A DNA stretch of 64,000 nucleotides from Typhlomys cinereus (taxonomy: Eukaryota; Chordata; Mammalia; Rodentia; Platacanthomyidae): positions 1,430,722-1,494,721 of the forward strand of contig JALPQD010000405.1 in assembly GCA_023101885.1 (NCBI GenBank), given 5' to 3'. Below, one piece after another: positions 11,999 to 23,186 of this stretch. Both the position numbers and the translations under genes were made by a program. A model generated the notes under the pieces. The model was given only the letters and a program-made list of their open reading frames with translations, did no database searches and had not been told where the DNA came from. Each line of letters begins with the position of its first letter. The first letter of the stretch is position 1.

Positions 11999-12182
11999 TA
12001 CTTGCCAGACAAAGGATGCCACCTTTCTCAACCACCTGTCTGTATTTTACTTACCTTTCTAAGATCTAATCCCACCTACCTTGAATTGAGCCTTCCCCAT
12101 CAACTAGACAATTTCCTGCAGGTTTGCTCTGGGCTTAACTCAACTAATTATCTGCAAATGTGCCCAGAGCTCAAACCCTCAA
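11999..12182 (-). mobile_element. LTR-A fragment
   Basis: The reverse complement aligns with the 5' part of the LTR-A copies at 30899, 40540 and 63648. Shared blocks on the plus strand are 'ttacttgccagac', 'aggtttgctctgggcttaac' and 'gtgcccagagctcaaaccct'. Both LTR ends are missing. Confidence 0.75.
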
Positions 12183-12310
12183 CTATGACAGCTGATAATA
12201 AAAGCTGCCTCATACAATTGTAAAGATTACATAAGTCTATTGCCCTGAAATGGTAATAATGCTGCCTGGCCTGTAATAAAGGCTCTGCTCGCTATTCTTG
12301 TGGTTTTGTT
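12183..12310. other. Unassigned, shares an ataataaaagctg motif with 43065-43085
   Basis: 'gataataaaagctgcctca' resembles 'aataataaaagctgtctca' near 43070, so both may be ends of the same old LTR family. Confidence 0.3.
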
Positions 12311-12315
12311 TTAAA

Positions 12316-12638
12316 TCTGTATATATGTGTGTGTGAAAGAGAGAGAGAATGTGTGTATGTGACGGGTGTATGTGTGAGTGTTTGTGTGTATAGGCACACA
12401 CGTGCAGGTCAGAGGATAACCTGGGTATTGGTCCTCACCCTTCACTTTTTTTGAGACAAGACCTCTTGTTTTGCCACTGGCTACCCAAGAGCTTCTCCTG
12501 TATCTTTCTTCCACCTCTCTCTAGAAAGGGCTGGAATTACTACCATGCCTAGCTTTACATGACACTTGGAGATTTGAGCTGAGATCCTTACCCTTGCAAC
12601 AAATGCTTTCTCACGCTGAGCCATTTTCTCCAACCCCC
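12316..12638 (-). repeat. B4-like SINE
   Basis: TG-rich end, 'caggtcagaggataacctgg', 'ttgagacaagacctcttg' and the tRNA-like terminus 'acgctgagccattttctcc' in reverse B4 order. Confidence 0.8.
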
Positions 12639-13222
12639 TATGATTAGTTGCAAATGATCCAAGAAGACGCCATTTCCCTTCACCTCAAAAGACTTCTCCT
12701 GGCTAAGGAGCACGAGGTGTGCTTCCTGTAGGCTGCCCCTCCCAGCCCAGGGCTTAGAGCAGCCAGACAAATAAGATCAGTCATCTCCAAAGCCAATATT
12801 AAGCCAGCAGTGACCTTGTATTAACAGGAAGAGCGTGTGGGGAGGTAAGGACGAACAATGCTTTCCTGTAAGAACCAGCGATGAGCTATCTTTGGACAAC
12901 CTCTGTTGTTACATGTGTTTGATTAGAAGTTTCCCATGGTGGCATCTTGCATATCTCTGTTGCTACAAAATGCCAGGCACTATCAGTGCTCAGTTGCTCC
13001 TACAAATATAGCCCTGGCACCTTTAAATCTAATTCAGTTGAAGAACAAATTGCAGAATCTCCCAAACCCATTCAAAAAACTCCTTACCATTTTGTTCTTT
13101 TAGAATCATTGCAGGTACTTACGGGCACCAGAATCCAGTATGAGACATTACCTGTCTGATACTGACGGTCTATACATGTCAAAAAGTCCTACAATTGCAT
13201 TCTTGACTTCTGCAAGTCAAGT
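12639..13222. other. Unassigned sequence
   Basis: No gene or confident repeat. Confidence 0.35.
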
Positions 13223-13440
13223 AATGGACCGAGTGTCAAATGCTCCTAAAATTCACATTGAAATCTTAACTCCTAATGCGATGAGATTAGGAGCTGGGGT
13301 CGTTGGGAGATAGTTAGACCGTGTTGAGAGAGTCTTCATGAATTCCTCATGGAACCTTAATAAGAGACACCAGCCATAATAGGCTTGGGGTTCTGACCTG
13401 ATGAAAACTCAATGAGACAATCTTCCTGACTGAGAATGAC
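13223..13440 (+). mobile_element. MLT1-like ancient MaLR LTR
   Basis: 'aaaattcacattgaaatctt', 'taatgcgatgagattaggag' and 'taataagagacaccagcc' match the diagnostic 5' half of MLT1 LTRs in order. The 3' part is degraded. Confidence 0.75.
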
Positions 13441-13566
13441 CAGGGAAAGGTTGTTCCAAACTAATACTTCTGCTCATGTTTTCTGAATAGATGAATATTG
13501 AAATATGATTCCAGCAGTTCTATTGGATCAATTCATGCTTTCTCCCTGCGAAAGGTGCCCAAAGTG

Positions 13567-13570
13567 TGTG

Positions 13571-13601
<31 letters not shown>

Positions 13602-13850
13602 ATGTGTGTACATATGTGCACTTGTAGGTATGTATGCATGTGTACATATGGAGCCTAGAGGTCAACCTTGAGAGTTGTTCCTCAAGGTCATTCTCTTGGT
13701 GTTTTGGAGACAGGATCTCTCTGTCTCCACCTCCCCAATGCTGGTCTCACACACACAAGACAGCACACCTACTGTGTGTACCTGTATTATAGGAATTAGA
13801 CTCAGGTCGACATCTTTTAACACTTTTCCCTTGTCAGGAGCCATGCCAGC
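13567..13850 (-). repeat. B4-like SINE, diverged, with (TG)n
   Basis: A TG run (13567-13602) is followed by 'gagcctagaggtcaaccttg', 'ttttggagacaggatctctc' and 'cctccccaatgctgg', reverse B4 order. Confidence 0.6.
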
Positions 13851-14179
13851 TACAAAGTGGAACAAGACAGTCCACATGGTGTGGGGACTGGAGCAGAGAC
13901 AGACCCTCACCCGTCATTTTCCCTCTTAGAATGTCACCGTCTGGCAATCACTCTTACACATCCTCTGGTTTCTGCACGTGACCTTTATTTAGCTGTTCTT
14001 TGATTAAACATTTACCTCAGTTTTCCCAATCTCAGAAATACTGTTTTCGCTTGCTTTGGTGTTAGAAGTCAATCTGGCTGAGTAAGGAGCTAAACCAAAT
14101 AGAATCTGCTTATTTCTGGCACCTACACTGCTCCGTGGATGGGGTTTGCTATGTTTTATTTTCCCCAAATTTCTCCCTA
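13851..14179. other. Unassigned sequence
   Basis: Nothing recognisable. Confidence 0.3.
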
Positions 14180-14442
14180 TTCATAGAGGTCAGAGGCAAA
14201 TGTCAGCTGTCTTCCTCAATCACTTTCTGTCTTAGGTTTTGAGATGCGTCTCTCACTGAAACTAGAGCTTGCTGATTTGGTTACACTAGCTGGTCAGCAA
14301 GCCCCAGGAATCTCCTATCTTCACCTCCCCAGCGCTGGTATTACAGACATACCTGGCTTTCTCCAGGGTGTTGGAATCAAACTGAGGTCTTTGTGGATGA
14401 GCAGCAAACATTTTATTAATGGAGTCATCTCCCTGGCCCTAG
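14180..14442 (-). repeat. B4-like SINE
   Basis: 'gaggtcagaggcaaatgtca', 'ttttgagatgcgtctctcac', 'ccccagcgctggtattacag' and the tail 'gagtcatctccctggccc' give the full reverse B4 order. Confidence 0.8.
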
Positions 14443-15473
14443 TAAAATAAAATTTTCTTGATAATAGGATTCCTCCTTTTTCTAGCTTCTGGGAATCAAA
14501 GCCCTGATGTAGCCCTCTTTCACTGTCTACTGACTGCCCAAGTCCCGCAGCCCATCGGGGTGAGAATAACGAAGTGTTCCCAATTATTTATAACTTCCAG
14601 GGCCCCTGCCATGTTCAGAACCACAGTGCACTTGTCTCTTCTAAACAGTGTCATTTAAAGTATCCCTTGAATATTATCAGCAGGGCCTCACTGGGTTCTG
14701 CAGAGTATATGTCATGCAAACTCATAGAGCACCGTTTCTGAAAATGTCCCCCCAGAGACAGATTTGACCCTGGACCAGCTTCTGAAAGGAAGCCAGAGAG
14801 GCATCATTCTCACCTTAGAGACTGGGGAAACTGAGGCACTAATGGCCAAGAAGGCCCAACTCACCCAGCAAGTGAAAAAGTGAGAAGATCATGTGGATAG
14901 AATATTGAGATCAAAACTTGGATTCTGAAGTTCAAATATTGCTTTTTGTTTTGAAAAACTCCTTTCTTTCTCTTATCCTCTTTCCCTGTCTGTAAAATAA
15001 GTATTAGATCTTTCTCCCAGAATGCCACTATTATAGGAGGACATGTTAAAATTTGCATATTGTAAAGTATGTGTATTTAATAAGAAGTGTACTGTGCCTG
15101 CCAATGCAGCCAGCTTGGCGCTTGTTTGATTTTTTTTTTATTCCAAACAAACATTTTAAAATTTATTTCAAGCTTATTCCTTCACTCTAAGGAATCTTGC
15201 TCTTCACAATCAATCTAATTTCTTTCTGTATCCTAGATATGTCTGCAGATGGGTCTTTGATAGAGACGCAGAGCGTCCTTTCTGATCCTTTAAGAATGCC
15301 ACGGCAATTTCTCCGGCTTTCTGAAAGCAGATGAAAGCCGTTCAAAATGCTTCAAAGAGGAAGAAAATCCAAATCCCCCAGGACTTCCTTCAAACCCATA
15401 TTCCTTCATTTCAGAAAATTTCCTTTGAAAGGCCCAAATATCATCTTACAGTTTGGAAGTAGTAGCTGAGAAC
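14443..15473. other. Unassigned sequence
   Basis: About 1 kb without a recognised gene or repeat. Several short frames, none family-like. Confidence 0.35.

Positions 15474-15514
<41 letters not shown>
15474..15514. repeat. (CT)n microsatellite
   Basis: About 20 CT units with one TTT interruption. Confidence 0.95.
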
Positions 15515-15515
<1 letters not shown>

Positions 15516-16125
15516 TAACATTCTTCCTTCCTTAAAGGGCTCGATAACCTGGGCTTCCTTCGCAAGGACTGGTCCAAGCCAACCGATAGTCCTTTTGTCT
15601 TGGGGGTGGGGACAGCGTCCCCAGGGCTCTGTCTGGAGTTCATGGCTAATGACTACCCAGAGAAACCCTTCAAGACGCTGAGTCAGACGCCCTGCGATTT
15701 CTGGGTGAGATTTGCGCATCTCTGTTTATGTGGAAGAACGCCCAGTCCCTCCATTCCGCAACACTAAAGCAGAAGTTGCCAAAGTAGAAGGGATACAAGG
15801 CCAATCACACACTGCGACTCTTTCACTGCCCCTGTCACTGCTCGGTTCCCCAGCCTCTGCTGCCTGTAGAAACATTTGGCTATACAACCTCAGTAGTTAC
15901 AGCGAAGATTCGCAGATTACCAAGGTGCCCGGCATCGTGCCAAGAACCTGCACGCCAAATCTCTTTACATCTTGCCAATCCACAGCCTTGAGCTTGGGAC
16001 TATTTATCACGAGCTCGATTTTACAGATGAGAAAGCCAAGGTGAAGAGGAACTAATTAAGTTGTCCATTGCCACAGTTATTTAATGGTAAATCAGGATTT
16101 GAGCCTTGATTTTTGAAAACCTGAG
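15515..16125. other. Unassigned sequence
   Basis: A 110-codon plus-strand frame (15712-16044) has no recognisable domain. Base composition is ordinary. Not called as a gene. Confidence 0.3.
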
Positions 16126-16165
<40 letters not shown>

Positions 16166-16457
16166 TCTTGTGTGTGTGATCTTGTGTGGGAACCAGGATA
16201 CACGTGTACCACAGTATGCATGTGGAGGCAACAAGACAAGCTCAGCTGAAGCCAGGTCTCGTTCAACACTGCATTTACCAAGCTAGCTGATCTTCTAACT
16301 TCCGGGGATTCTCCTGTCTCTGCTTGCCCTCTCAAAGCAGGTAGGCTAGGACTGCAGATGTGGACCACTACGTATGGATTTATGGGAGCTCTGGGGATTC
16401 AAATTCAGGTCCTCATACTTGCACAGCGCTTTACCCACTGAACTTCTCTTCAGTCTG
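16126..16457 (-). repeat. B4-like SINE with (GT)n
   Basis: A GT run (about 16129-16163) leads into 'agccaggtctcgttcaacac', 'ggattctcctgtctctgctt' and 'tcaggtcctcatacttgcac', reverse B4 order. Confidence 0.75.
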
Positions 16458-16469
16458 GTTTTATTTTAA

Positions 16470-16602
16470 AATTTTTTTTTCGGGGGGGGGGGAATAAGAT
16501 CGTACTAAGCAGGCCAGGTTAGCTGCAAACTCACAGTCCTCCTGCCTTAGCCTCCAGAATGCTGGGTTTCTATATGGGTGCCACCATGCCTGGCTTCCAG
16601 GT
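16470..16602 (-). repeat. B1 SINE
   Basis: A T/G homopolymer start, then 'caaactcacagtcctcctgc', 'gcctccagaatgctgggttt' and 'gccaccatgcctggctt', reverse B1. Confidence 0.8.
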
Positions 16603-16782
16603 ATTCCTGCCCAACTGAAGTGCAGTCTAAGGTACGGTGGGGAAGGAGGCCCATGGCAAACACTTAGATGGAGACTCAATTGTGAAATTGCATTGATTTG
16701 CCTTATAATTAGGAACCACTGCCTGTGTCCCAGCTAAACGATGAACATGCATGGTCTCGTTTAATGCACTCAGCAGACATAA

Positions 16783-16784
<2 letters not shown>

Positions 16785-16833
<49 letters not shown>
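16785..16833. repeat. (CA)n microsatellite
   Basis: 24.5 uninterrupted CA units. Confidence 0.98.
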
Positions 16834-16835
<2 letters not shown>

Positions 16836-18610
16836 ATCTCCCTGATTCTGGGAAAACTTTCTTCTCCATCAGTTGTTTTTTTTTTTTTTAATTCTTCCCC
16901 TCCTTCTGTAGCTTGCAGGTGGTAAGTGCATACTGACCTCAGTTTACCTTGCCCCAACCTGGCCTAACATGAAGAGACTACTTGGACTAGGAAGACCGAG
17001 ATATACCCTATTGTCTTCTGTTTTGCTTGGGGAGACACAAATATCCCTATCGGTGCCAAATCAGTGACTTCAGCCCACAGTTCGAAGGCGATTACCAGTA
17101 ATCCTGTTCCAGAGGTGATAAGGGGCCTTTCTTTTTTATTTAAAATAAAAAGGGTTTTTTGAAAAAAGTGAAGAAACAACGTCTTTCCTTAGTTCTCCAA
17201 AAGGTTGGCATCCTTCCAGCATAGACTTATGTACTTTTTGTACTTGGAATTAAAAAGAGAGAGAGAAAGAGAGAGAGATGGGATTTGGTCCAAGAATAGT
17301 GCTACGACCGAGAGAAATATTGAGCAGGCAGCTGGAGTGAGCGGCCAAGTGGTACCACCAGCTGCAGGGCCATTAATTAACGTTCCCTGGTATGTAGCAG
17401 TTCCCGTGACCTTGATTCTCGTTCAATTCGCAGAGATAATTTTTACAGAGCCTCTACTTTTCTCACCGTAGTGTATTTATCCAAGGAGTTACCTCGCATA
17501 TTTCCCCTCATCTCTCCAAGCAGTAAATTTATTCTAATTGCAAGGAGATAGAGTAAAAGCCTGATTGAACGCTTGGCAGTTTATAGAGATTTATTTCTGG
17601 GGCTTAAGGGGGTTTTAGAGCGTGTGATGACGAGAGTAAGGTGAACAGGGGAACAGGGGGAAAAGAAGTCCAAGAGGGGGAAAAATGTGGATTTAATGGA
17701 TCTATAAAATGCAGATAAATGCCTGTTGCAACAGACTTTAAACAGCCTGATCCAAGCCTAGGTTTGTGACAGGCAGTCCTGCGGGATTGCTTGTCCTTGG
17801 TTCTTCAGGCTTCTATGTGAAATGTGTTAATTCCCTGTGTGTGTGTGTGGGGGGGATGGAATCTGTTTCCCAGAGGGAAGAAAGGATATTGGACTGCACA
17901 TTTTGCAGGACTAAGGGCCTCTCAGAGGCAAAACTAAACCTGAAGCACCTGCCCTTTGAATCACTGCCTTCTCTTCTTGATTCTGAACTTGTAACCTTGG
18001 GTCCTGGAAAGTGGCTCAGGAGAGTCTGTTACCAGGTTTCGGACTAGGAATGGGGACCAGACACCCTGTCCCCCTTTACCCAGGCTCTCCTATCCCATAA
18101 TGAGTCAGACAGACACTTCAACTCTAAAGGGGCCCTGGGCTCAGAGTAGACTGTGCATGCACGCACTCCTGAACTTTTCCCCCCAGAACCTTCTAGGCTT
18201 CTGATCCCAGGAGTGACGTTCATCTTTTTTGCAGCTGCTTTGCAAGTTCTGCTGAGGATGAATGTTAGGACTTCCAACTGTTAAATTTCTTATATTGTAA
18301 ATCTAATCACAGTATTAAAATGGAGACATTTGTTCTGGAGGGAGAAGTAAGATGGAAAAGGGTCTGAAGTGGAAGCCGACAGAGCTGAGGTAGAGCGAAT
18401 GCATGGGCCTCTCTGGCCACAGGCTACTCGGGGTACAGTCAGCAGTTGGCGAAGTCCCAGCACTTTTGATTTTTTTTCCAGGAAAGAGACCAAGGGGATG
18501 GAAAGAGACCAAGGGGAAAGCTGTTGAGCTTTCCTTCATGACGCTCAGGATAAACTGAAATTTAACAAGTTGTACACAAAAGTTAACAGCAATGTCACGA
18601 GGTATCACCA
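16834..18610. other. Repeat-poor unassigned stretch
   Basis: About 1.8 kb with no SINE, LINE or LTR that I can recognise. A short GA run lies at 17254-17278. It is one of the longer repeat-free blocks in the window and a candidate for conserved non-coding DNA, which needs a cross-species alignment. Confidence 0.4.
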
Positions 18611-18838
18611 AGGGTCTGGCGAGATGGCTCAGTGGATACCGTTACCAGAGTGCAAACCTGGTGACCTGAGTTCAATTGCTAGAGCCCACATAGTGAAAAG
18701 ATAAAACCAACTTCCAAAAGTTGTCCTCTGACCTTCACATGCCTTTGAGACATCCTTGTGCCTCTCTTTCCTTTCCTCCCTTTCTCAATCCTCTCTCTCA
18801 CACACACATAAATAAAATATTTAATTAAAAAAAAAAAG
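18611..18838 (+). repeat. B3-like SINE
   Basis: 'gtctggcgagatggctcagt', 'ggtgacctgagttcaattgc', 'gttgtcctctgaccttcaca', a CT-rich spacer, 'aataaaatatttaatt' and an A-tail: complete B3 order. Confidence 0.88.
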
Positions 18839-19124
18839 CACAAAGATGAGTCTCTTCCCAAAGTTTCTCTTGTACTCTGAAAGTCTTCATCATGGCTTGG
18901 GAGCAAATCTCCAAATTATTTAGTTCCTAAGTATAGCTCTATCTGTATAGAACAGATTTGATCTTATCTGGTTTTGAATTTTATGGAAATGAAACCAACA
19001 TATACCACTCTTGTTGGCTTCTTTGTTATTTGGAGAATCACGCTTCTTTTTATTTTTTTGGTTAACATTTAGTTTATTATTTGTTTGGTTGAATTTGTTT
19101 CAGTATTGGCATAAGTCAGGCTTT
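18839..19124. other. Unassigned sequence, possible old L1-like remnant
   Basis: 'ttatggaaatgaaaccaaca' near 18985 faintly resembles an old L1 fragment. Nothing secure. Confidence 0.25.
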
Positions 19125-19290
19125 AGTTTCTGTTGCATGCTAGGTGAGCACGTCACTGTTGACCTATCAATCTAACTCCTGCCACTGAAGCATTTAAAAC
19201 AGAGTCTCACCGTGGCTGCAAACTAGACACTGCCTGCTGAGTCACTGAGTTACAAGGATCAGGTACTGTTTCCACCATTGTAAGCAGTTT
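19125..19290 (-). repeat. ID/B1-type SINE composite, diverged
   Basis: An ID-like reverse segment ('tgcatgctaggtgagcacg') then a B1-like reverse segment ('gagtctcaccgtggctgcaa'). Confidence 0.4.
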
Positions 19291-19635
19291 TCTTATTTAA
19301 AAAATACTTTAATAGTTTCGGTAATCAAACCCACATAGATAAAATCTTACATATTTAATACCGTGTTATCCCTGTACAAATGGAAAAAATTAAGTTTAAT
19401 CCTTCTAGACCAATATGGCTATTAGTCTCTGTACAATGCCAACTCAACACAGTAAACTGGGATGCTTTTTTTTCCAAAGTTGACAGCACAGCTAAAATTT
19501 TCAAATATTCAAATTGTATATATGCACACATATTCATATTTAAAAGATCGGTAACAGCAGTATGCTCTGCATTAATAGCAGCAATAGCTTTTCCAGGTTC
19601 TGTAGTCATCCCAACAAAATTGTAGAGACATCCAG
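19291..19635. other. Unassigned AT-rich sequence
   Basis: A 109-codon minus frame (19355-19684) runs into the LINE-1 tail and has no family resemblance. Confidence 0.3.
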
Positions 19636-19648
19636 CTATCTTTCTAGT

Positions 19649-19881
19649 TATATAAATATAATGAGTGCTTGTCTCTGTCCTCATTTCCTCTTCTCCCTCC
19701 CACCCTCCTGTCTGTCGGTTTCTGTGGGCCCCAGGTTTCCCTCCAGGTTGTCTGTTCTAGTAGGGGCTCAGGCTTCTGTGACTAAGTGGCCATTCCTTGG
19801 GTAAGACCCACTGATAAGGACGCTCTCCTTCACCTGTCTAGCCCTAGCCACTAAGGTTTTCCTGCATGTAATTATACACTT
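19649..19881 (-). mobile_element. 5'-truncated LINE-1 3' end
   Basis: Same 3' UTR family as 25625 and 27911: a pyrimidine-rich tract (plus strand), 'ctgttctagtaggggctcag', 'taagacccactgataaggac'. A 13-bp direct repeat with one mismatch flanks it (19636-19648 and 19882-19894). Confidence 0.8.
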
Positions 19882-19904
19882 CTATCTTTTTAGTGCAAAT
19901 TTTT

Positions 19905-20109
19905 GTGAACATTTGGGTGTGGGCGCATGTGTGTGTTTAGCACACATGCGTGTGAATATGGATGTGTATTGACATGAGATTATTGTTGGGTATCTTCCTC
20001 CATCACTCTATACCTTATTCACATTGAGGCGGAATCTCTCAGCTGAACCTAGAAGCTGATGTTTTAGCTAGTTTGCCTAGCCAGCTTGCTTCAGGGATTC
20101 CCTGTCTCC
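19905..20109 (-). repeat. B4-like SINE, part 1 of 2
   Basis: TG-rich end, 'ttgttgggtatcttcctcca', 'gaatctctcagctgaaccta'. Element order stops at 'tctccaccctc' and resumes at 20675, so it was split by the insertion at 20116-20668. Confidence 0.75.
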
Positions 20110-20115
20110 ACCCTC

Positions 20116-20409
20116 GGTGATATGAACACTTTTCCTGGGGACATGTCACTTAACAGTCTTGCACCCACATAGGAGTTCCGACAACAGACCAAAGAAACAA
20201 TTAAATCAAGGTCCAACAAGTTTATTAGGGTTATTTACAGGAGTAAGGGTGAGGGCTACTTATTGTAGTAGAGATGTTGAAAGGCAGCTACATCACCAGA
20301 AAGACTTGGGTGAGACTCATGGGAGCTTCATCCTGGAGCCCTGCTCTATGACTTGCTGGAAAAGTCTTCTGCAAGCTTCTGCAACCCTCTGATTGCTAGA
20401 CTGCTTGCT

Positions 20410-20441
<32 letters not shown>

Positions 20442-20668
20442 CCTCTCTCTCCTTGGTTTCCTCAGCAGTCTCTTCCAGACATCCTGGTGGAAGCCCCTCC
20501 CTCAAAGCTTGTTAGCTTCAGGAACTCCCTGACCCTAAAGAGCTATTTATTTGTTGAACCATCCAGGATGGGATGTTTCAATTTATGGAGCCACATCCTT
20601 CTTTAGCTTAGACTGGGGCAAAGCCTAGCGTGGCATCAGCTGTTCCCCAAGGGAAAACGTCATCCAAT
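20116..20668 (-). mobile_element. ERV-like LTR inserted in a B4
   Basis: On the minus strand it has a CT/GA tract (plus 20411-20454), an AATAAA signal (20226-20221) and about 105 bp of downstream sequence, as in an LTR with R/U5. The six bases 'accctc' are repeated on both sides (20110-20115 and 20669-20674). TG/CA ends are not exact at those borders, so the boundaries are approximate to a few bases. Confidence 0.65.
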
Positions 20669-20674
20669 ACCCTC

Positions 20675-20763
20675 CCAGCTTTTACATGGGTTCTGAATAT
20701 TAGGACCCTCATCCTCACACTTACATGGCAAGTGCTTTATCTACAGAACCATCTCCTCAGCCC
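20675..20763 (-). repeat. B4-like SINE, part 2 of 2
   Basis: 'ttacatgggttctgaatatt', 'cttacatggcaagtgcttta' and 'gaaccatctcctcagccc' supply the tRNA-derived end missing from the part at 19905-20109. Confidence 0.75.
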
Positions 20764-21175
20764 AAGAACCACCCGTATTGTATGTTACTGTAGATATAAT
20801 CATCACAGCCTGAGAATTCTTCTCCAAGTCCAACTGATGGGTATTCAGGTTGTATCCAGCTTAGGGATGTTGCTAAAGAAACCAGAAGAGCCTGACACCT
20901 GTGAGATTGTGTTTTGGCTCCTGACTGAGGTCACATGAGCACTTTTGAATAAAGATTAGCCTTGAATCTAAGGACAAAGTTAGCAAGATTTGTCACCAAC
21001 CACATATCAGCAAACCCAGCCCTGCGTAGAGCAAAGAATATGGTGCAAACTGCCTCTCCCCATGCTATGCTCAGAGGAGACATTACCTTTCTATCAGGGA
21101 GCTTCCAGATGTGACTTCAGAATCCTTAAGACAATCTTCTTCACTGTTAAGATCAGAGATTGTTGCATGCTGAAT
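20764..21175. other. Unassigned, possible old L1 remnant
   Basis: 'ctgatgggtattcaggttgt' at about 20835 is reminiscent of old L1 3' sequence. Otherwise nothing recognised. Confidence 0.3.
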
Positions 21176-21490
21176 AATTTATGTGTCCAGTTGGCAGGAC
21201 ATAGTATCCAGATATGTGGTCAAGTATTATTCTAGAAGTTTCTGAAATACATTGTTAAAATGAGATTAAAATTTAAGTAAAGCAGATCACCTTCCACATG
21301 GTGGGTGTGTCTATTCCAATCAATAGAAAGACCTAAGAGCAAAAAGACTGAGCTCTACCCCCCAACCAGGAAATCCTGCCAGAAGATGCCTTTGGACTGG
21401 AACTGGTCCATTTTATCTGTGTCTCCATTCTGTGGTCTATCACATAGATTCTGAGTTTATCAAAGTCTATAACTGTGTAGGTCAATTCTC
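21176..21490 (+). mobile_element. LTR-C: ancient mammal-wide LTR
   Basis: 'tgtgtccagttggcaggaca', 'aagtaaagcagatcaccttc' and 'atggtgggtgtgtctattcc' recall a very old LTR shared across placental mammals. Heavily diverged. I do not assign a family name. Confidence 0.6.
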
Positions 21491-21649
21491 TAATCTACCT
21501 CTCCCTTTCTCTCAGCTTTTTATACTTCAACACGTGGCACATTGTTTACAAAGACTTTATCAACAGAATGGAAAGTTTCTCATGTAAGTGAAGTGAAAAC
21601 TTTTAAAGGAAATCATTTCAATCTCTGTACACTGTTGATGGATGACAGT
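21491..21649. other. Unassigned sequence
   Basis: Nothing recognisable. Confidence 0.3.
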
Positions 21650-21957
21650 TTACTATGGATTAGAGGTGACTGACCTCCCCCCCAAAGCTTCATATGTGGA
21701 AGGCACAGTCCTCAGTGTAGTGGGGTTGAGGTAGCAGGGCACAGCAGGAAGTCCCAAGGTGATTGACAGGTATGTCCTCAGAAGGGATGATGAGCTCTCA
21801 GTGACTCAGGCTCCACTTGTCATGATAGAACGCCATCCTATGGCAAGTATCCCATTACCGCCTGCCCTGCGGTTCTCAGCAAGGTCTGGTCAATACTGTT
21901 ACCACACCTTTGAGTGGTCCAGAACTGCGAGCTAAGTAGACCTCTTTACTTGTTTCT
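21650..21957 (+). mobile_element. MaLR LTR (MST/MLT1-like), part 1 of 2
   Basis: It carries 'aaagcttcatatgtggaagg' and the late motif 'agaactgcgagctaagtaga', as in MaLR LTRs. The expected 3' end is found beyond the B4 insertion at 22293-22362. Confidence 0.6.
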
Positions 21958-22292
21958 TTTCATGTGTATGTGTGTATGGGGTGCACACATGTGTATGTGT
22001 GTGTCTGCATGTAGGGGGTGCACATGTCTGTGCTGGTGCACATGCTTACGAGCACATAATTTCTCTTTTACCTTTAGTATTCTGAGCCTGGCTCTCTAAT
22101 TCAACTTACGACCTACCATGATGGCGAGGGCAGCTAGCTAACTTTCTCTGAGGATTCCCAGGCTCCACTTTCCAGACTTAGGATTATAAACAGACCTCCA
22201 CACCCACCCGACATTTTTTATATGGGGCCTGGGAATCTAAAGTCCTGTTGCTCACATAGCAAGCATTTTAGCCTCTGAGTCTCCCTAGCCTA
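21958..22292 (-). repeat. B4-like SINE inserted in a MaLR LTR
   Basis: A TG-rich start, 'gaggattcccaggctccact' and 'gcttttag'-type end ('agcctctgagtctccctagc'), reverse B4 order. Confidence 0.65.
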
Positions 22293-22362
22293 CCTTCTTC
22301 ATTTTCTCACTTAGCCTGCCTTGGTTATCTCATCACAGTCATGCAAAATAGACTAATGCAGA
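22293..22362 (+). mobile_element. MaLR LTR, part 2 of 2
   Basis: 'gccttggttatctcatcaca' and 'gcaaaatagactaatgcag' are the typical MaLR 3' end. Confidence 0.65.
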
Positions 22363-23186
22363 GAGGAAAGTAGCAAACAAACCACATTGATCTGAACATG
22401 TCCTATGACCTATGTTTTCCATTCCACTGTGGCCTTTTTCATGCTTGTACATGTGATTTGACTCAGACTAGTGTGAACAAAGATAACAGAACTACTATAA
22501 AGAAAAGAAAGAGCAAATGCGTGTGCTAGAAATGAGAGTGCAGGCATCTCAGAGGTTCCTGGTCCTCCAAGGTACTGCATGAAGTGGGGAGTCTGAGTTA
22601 GGAGACGGGGGAGTGGGGGAAGAAGAGTCCTTTGACATTCTGTAGCACTTCACACAGGTCACACAGCTCATGACTGATTGGTCACCAATTGTATGAAGAG
22701 GAACTGGGATGAATTTTGGCCAAAAATGGAATAGTCTTTGGGATGCACCAATCCTGGGTCAAGTCTCCTGGTGACCACACTGGATGAGTCGGCGGTGGGG
22801 GGGGGCAAGGAGTGGGGAAGGGTTGGCATTAAATGCAGTGAGTTACTGTAGCAGTCTCAGCACTGTCGATGACTCCATGCCTAGGTCTTTGGAGGCTCGT
22901 CTTGGAGTTTCCCTACACAATTCACAGTATCCCATGCTCCATGCATCTCTCTCCTTCTTGGCCAGTTTTCTCCTGCTCCTCAGGAACGTGCCAGGCTGCA
23001 GGCAGTTCTGCGAGGAAGTTACCCGTCCACCTTACTTCTCCAGTCTGCAGATTCATGCCAAAGACCATCTATCTATGCAATAATAACAAGACATGGACGA
23101 CCATCATCATTCACCCATTTAATTCATTCGACATTCATTGAACACTTACGCCATGCCAGGACCTGCTCCAGGGGCTGATTAGTAGC
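22363..23186. other. Unassigned sequence
   Basis: A 99-codon frame at 22784-23083 has no recognisable family. Confidence 0.3.

Noticed and set aside
16785..16833. Regular short repeats as a possible CRISPR array or other spaced array
   Set aside because: These are plain dinucleotide microsatellites without spacers, in a mammalian genome.
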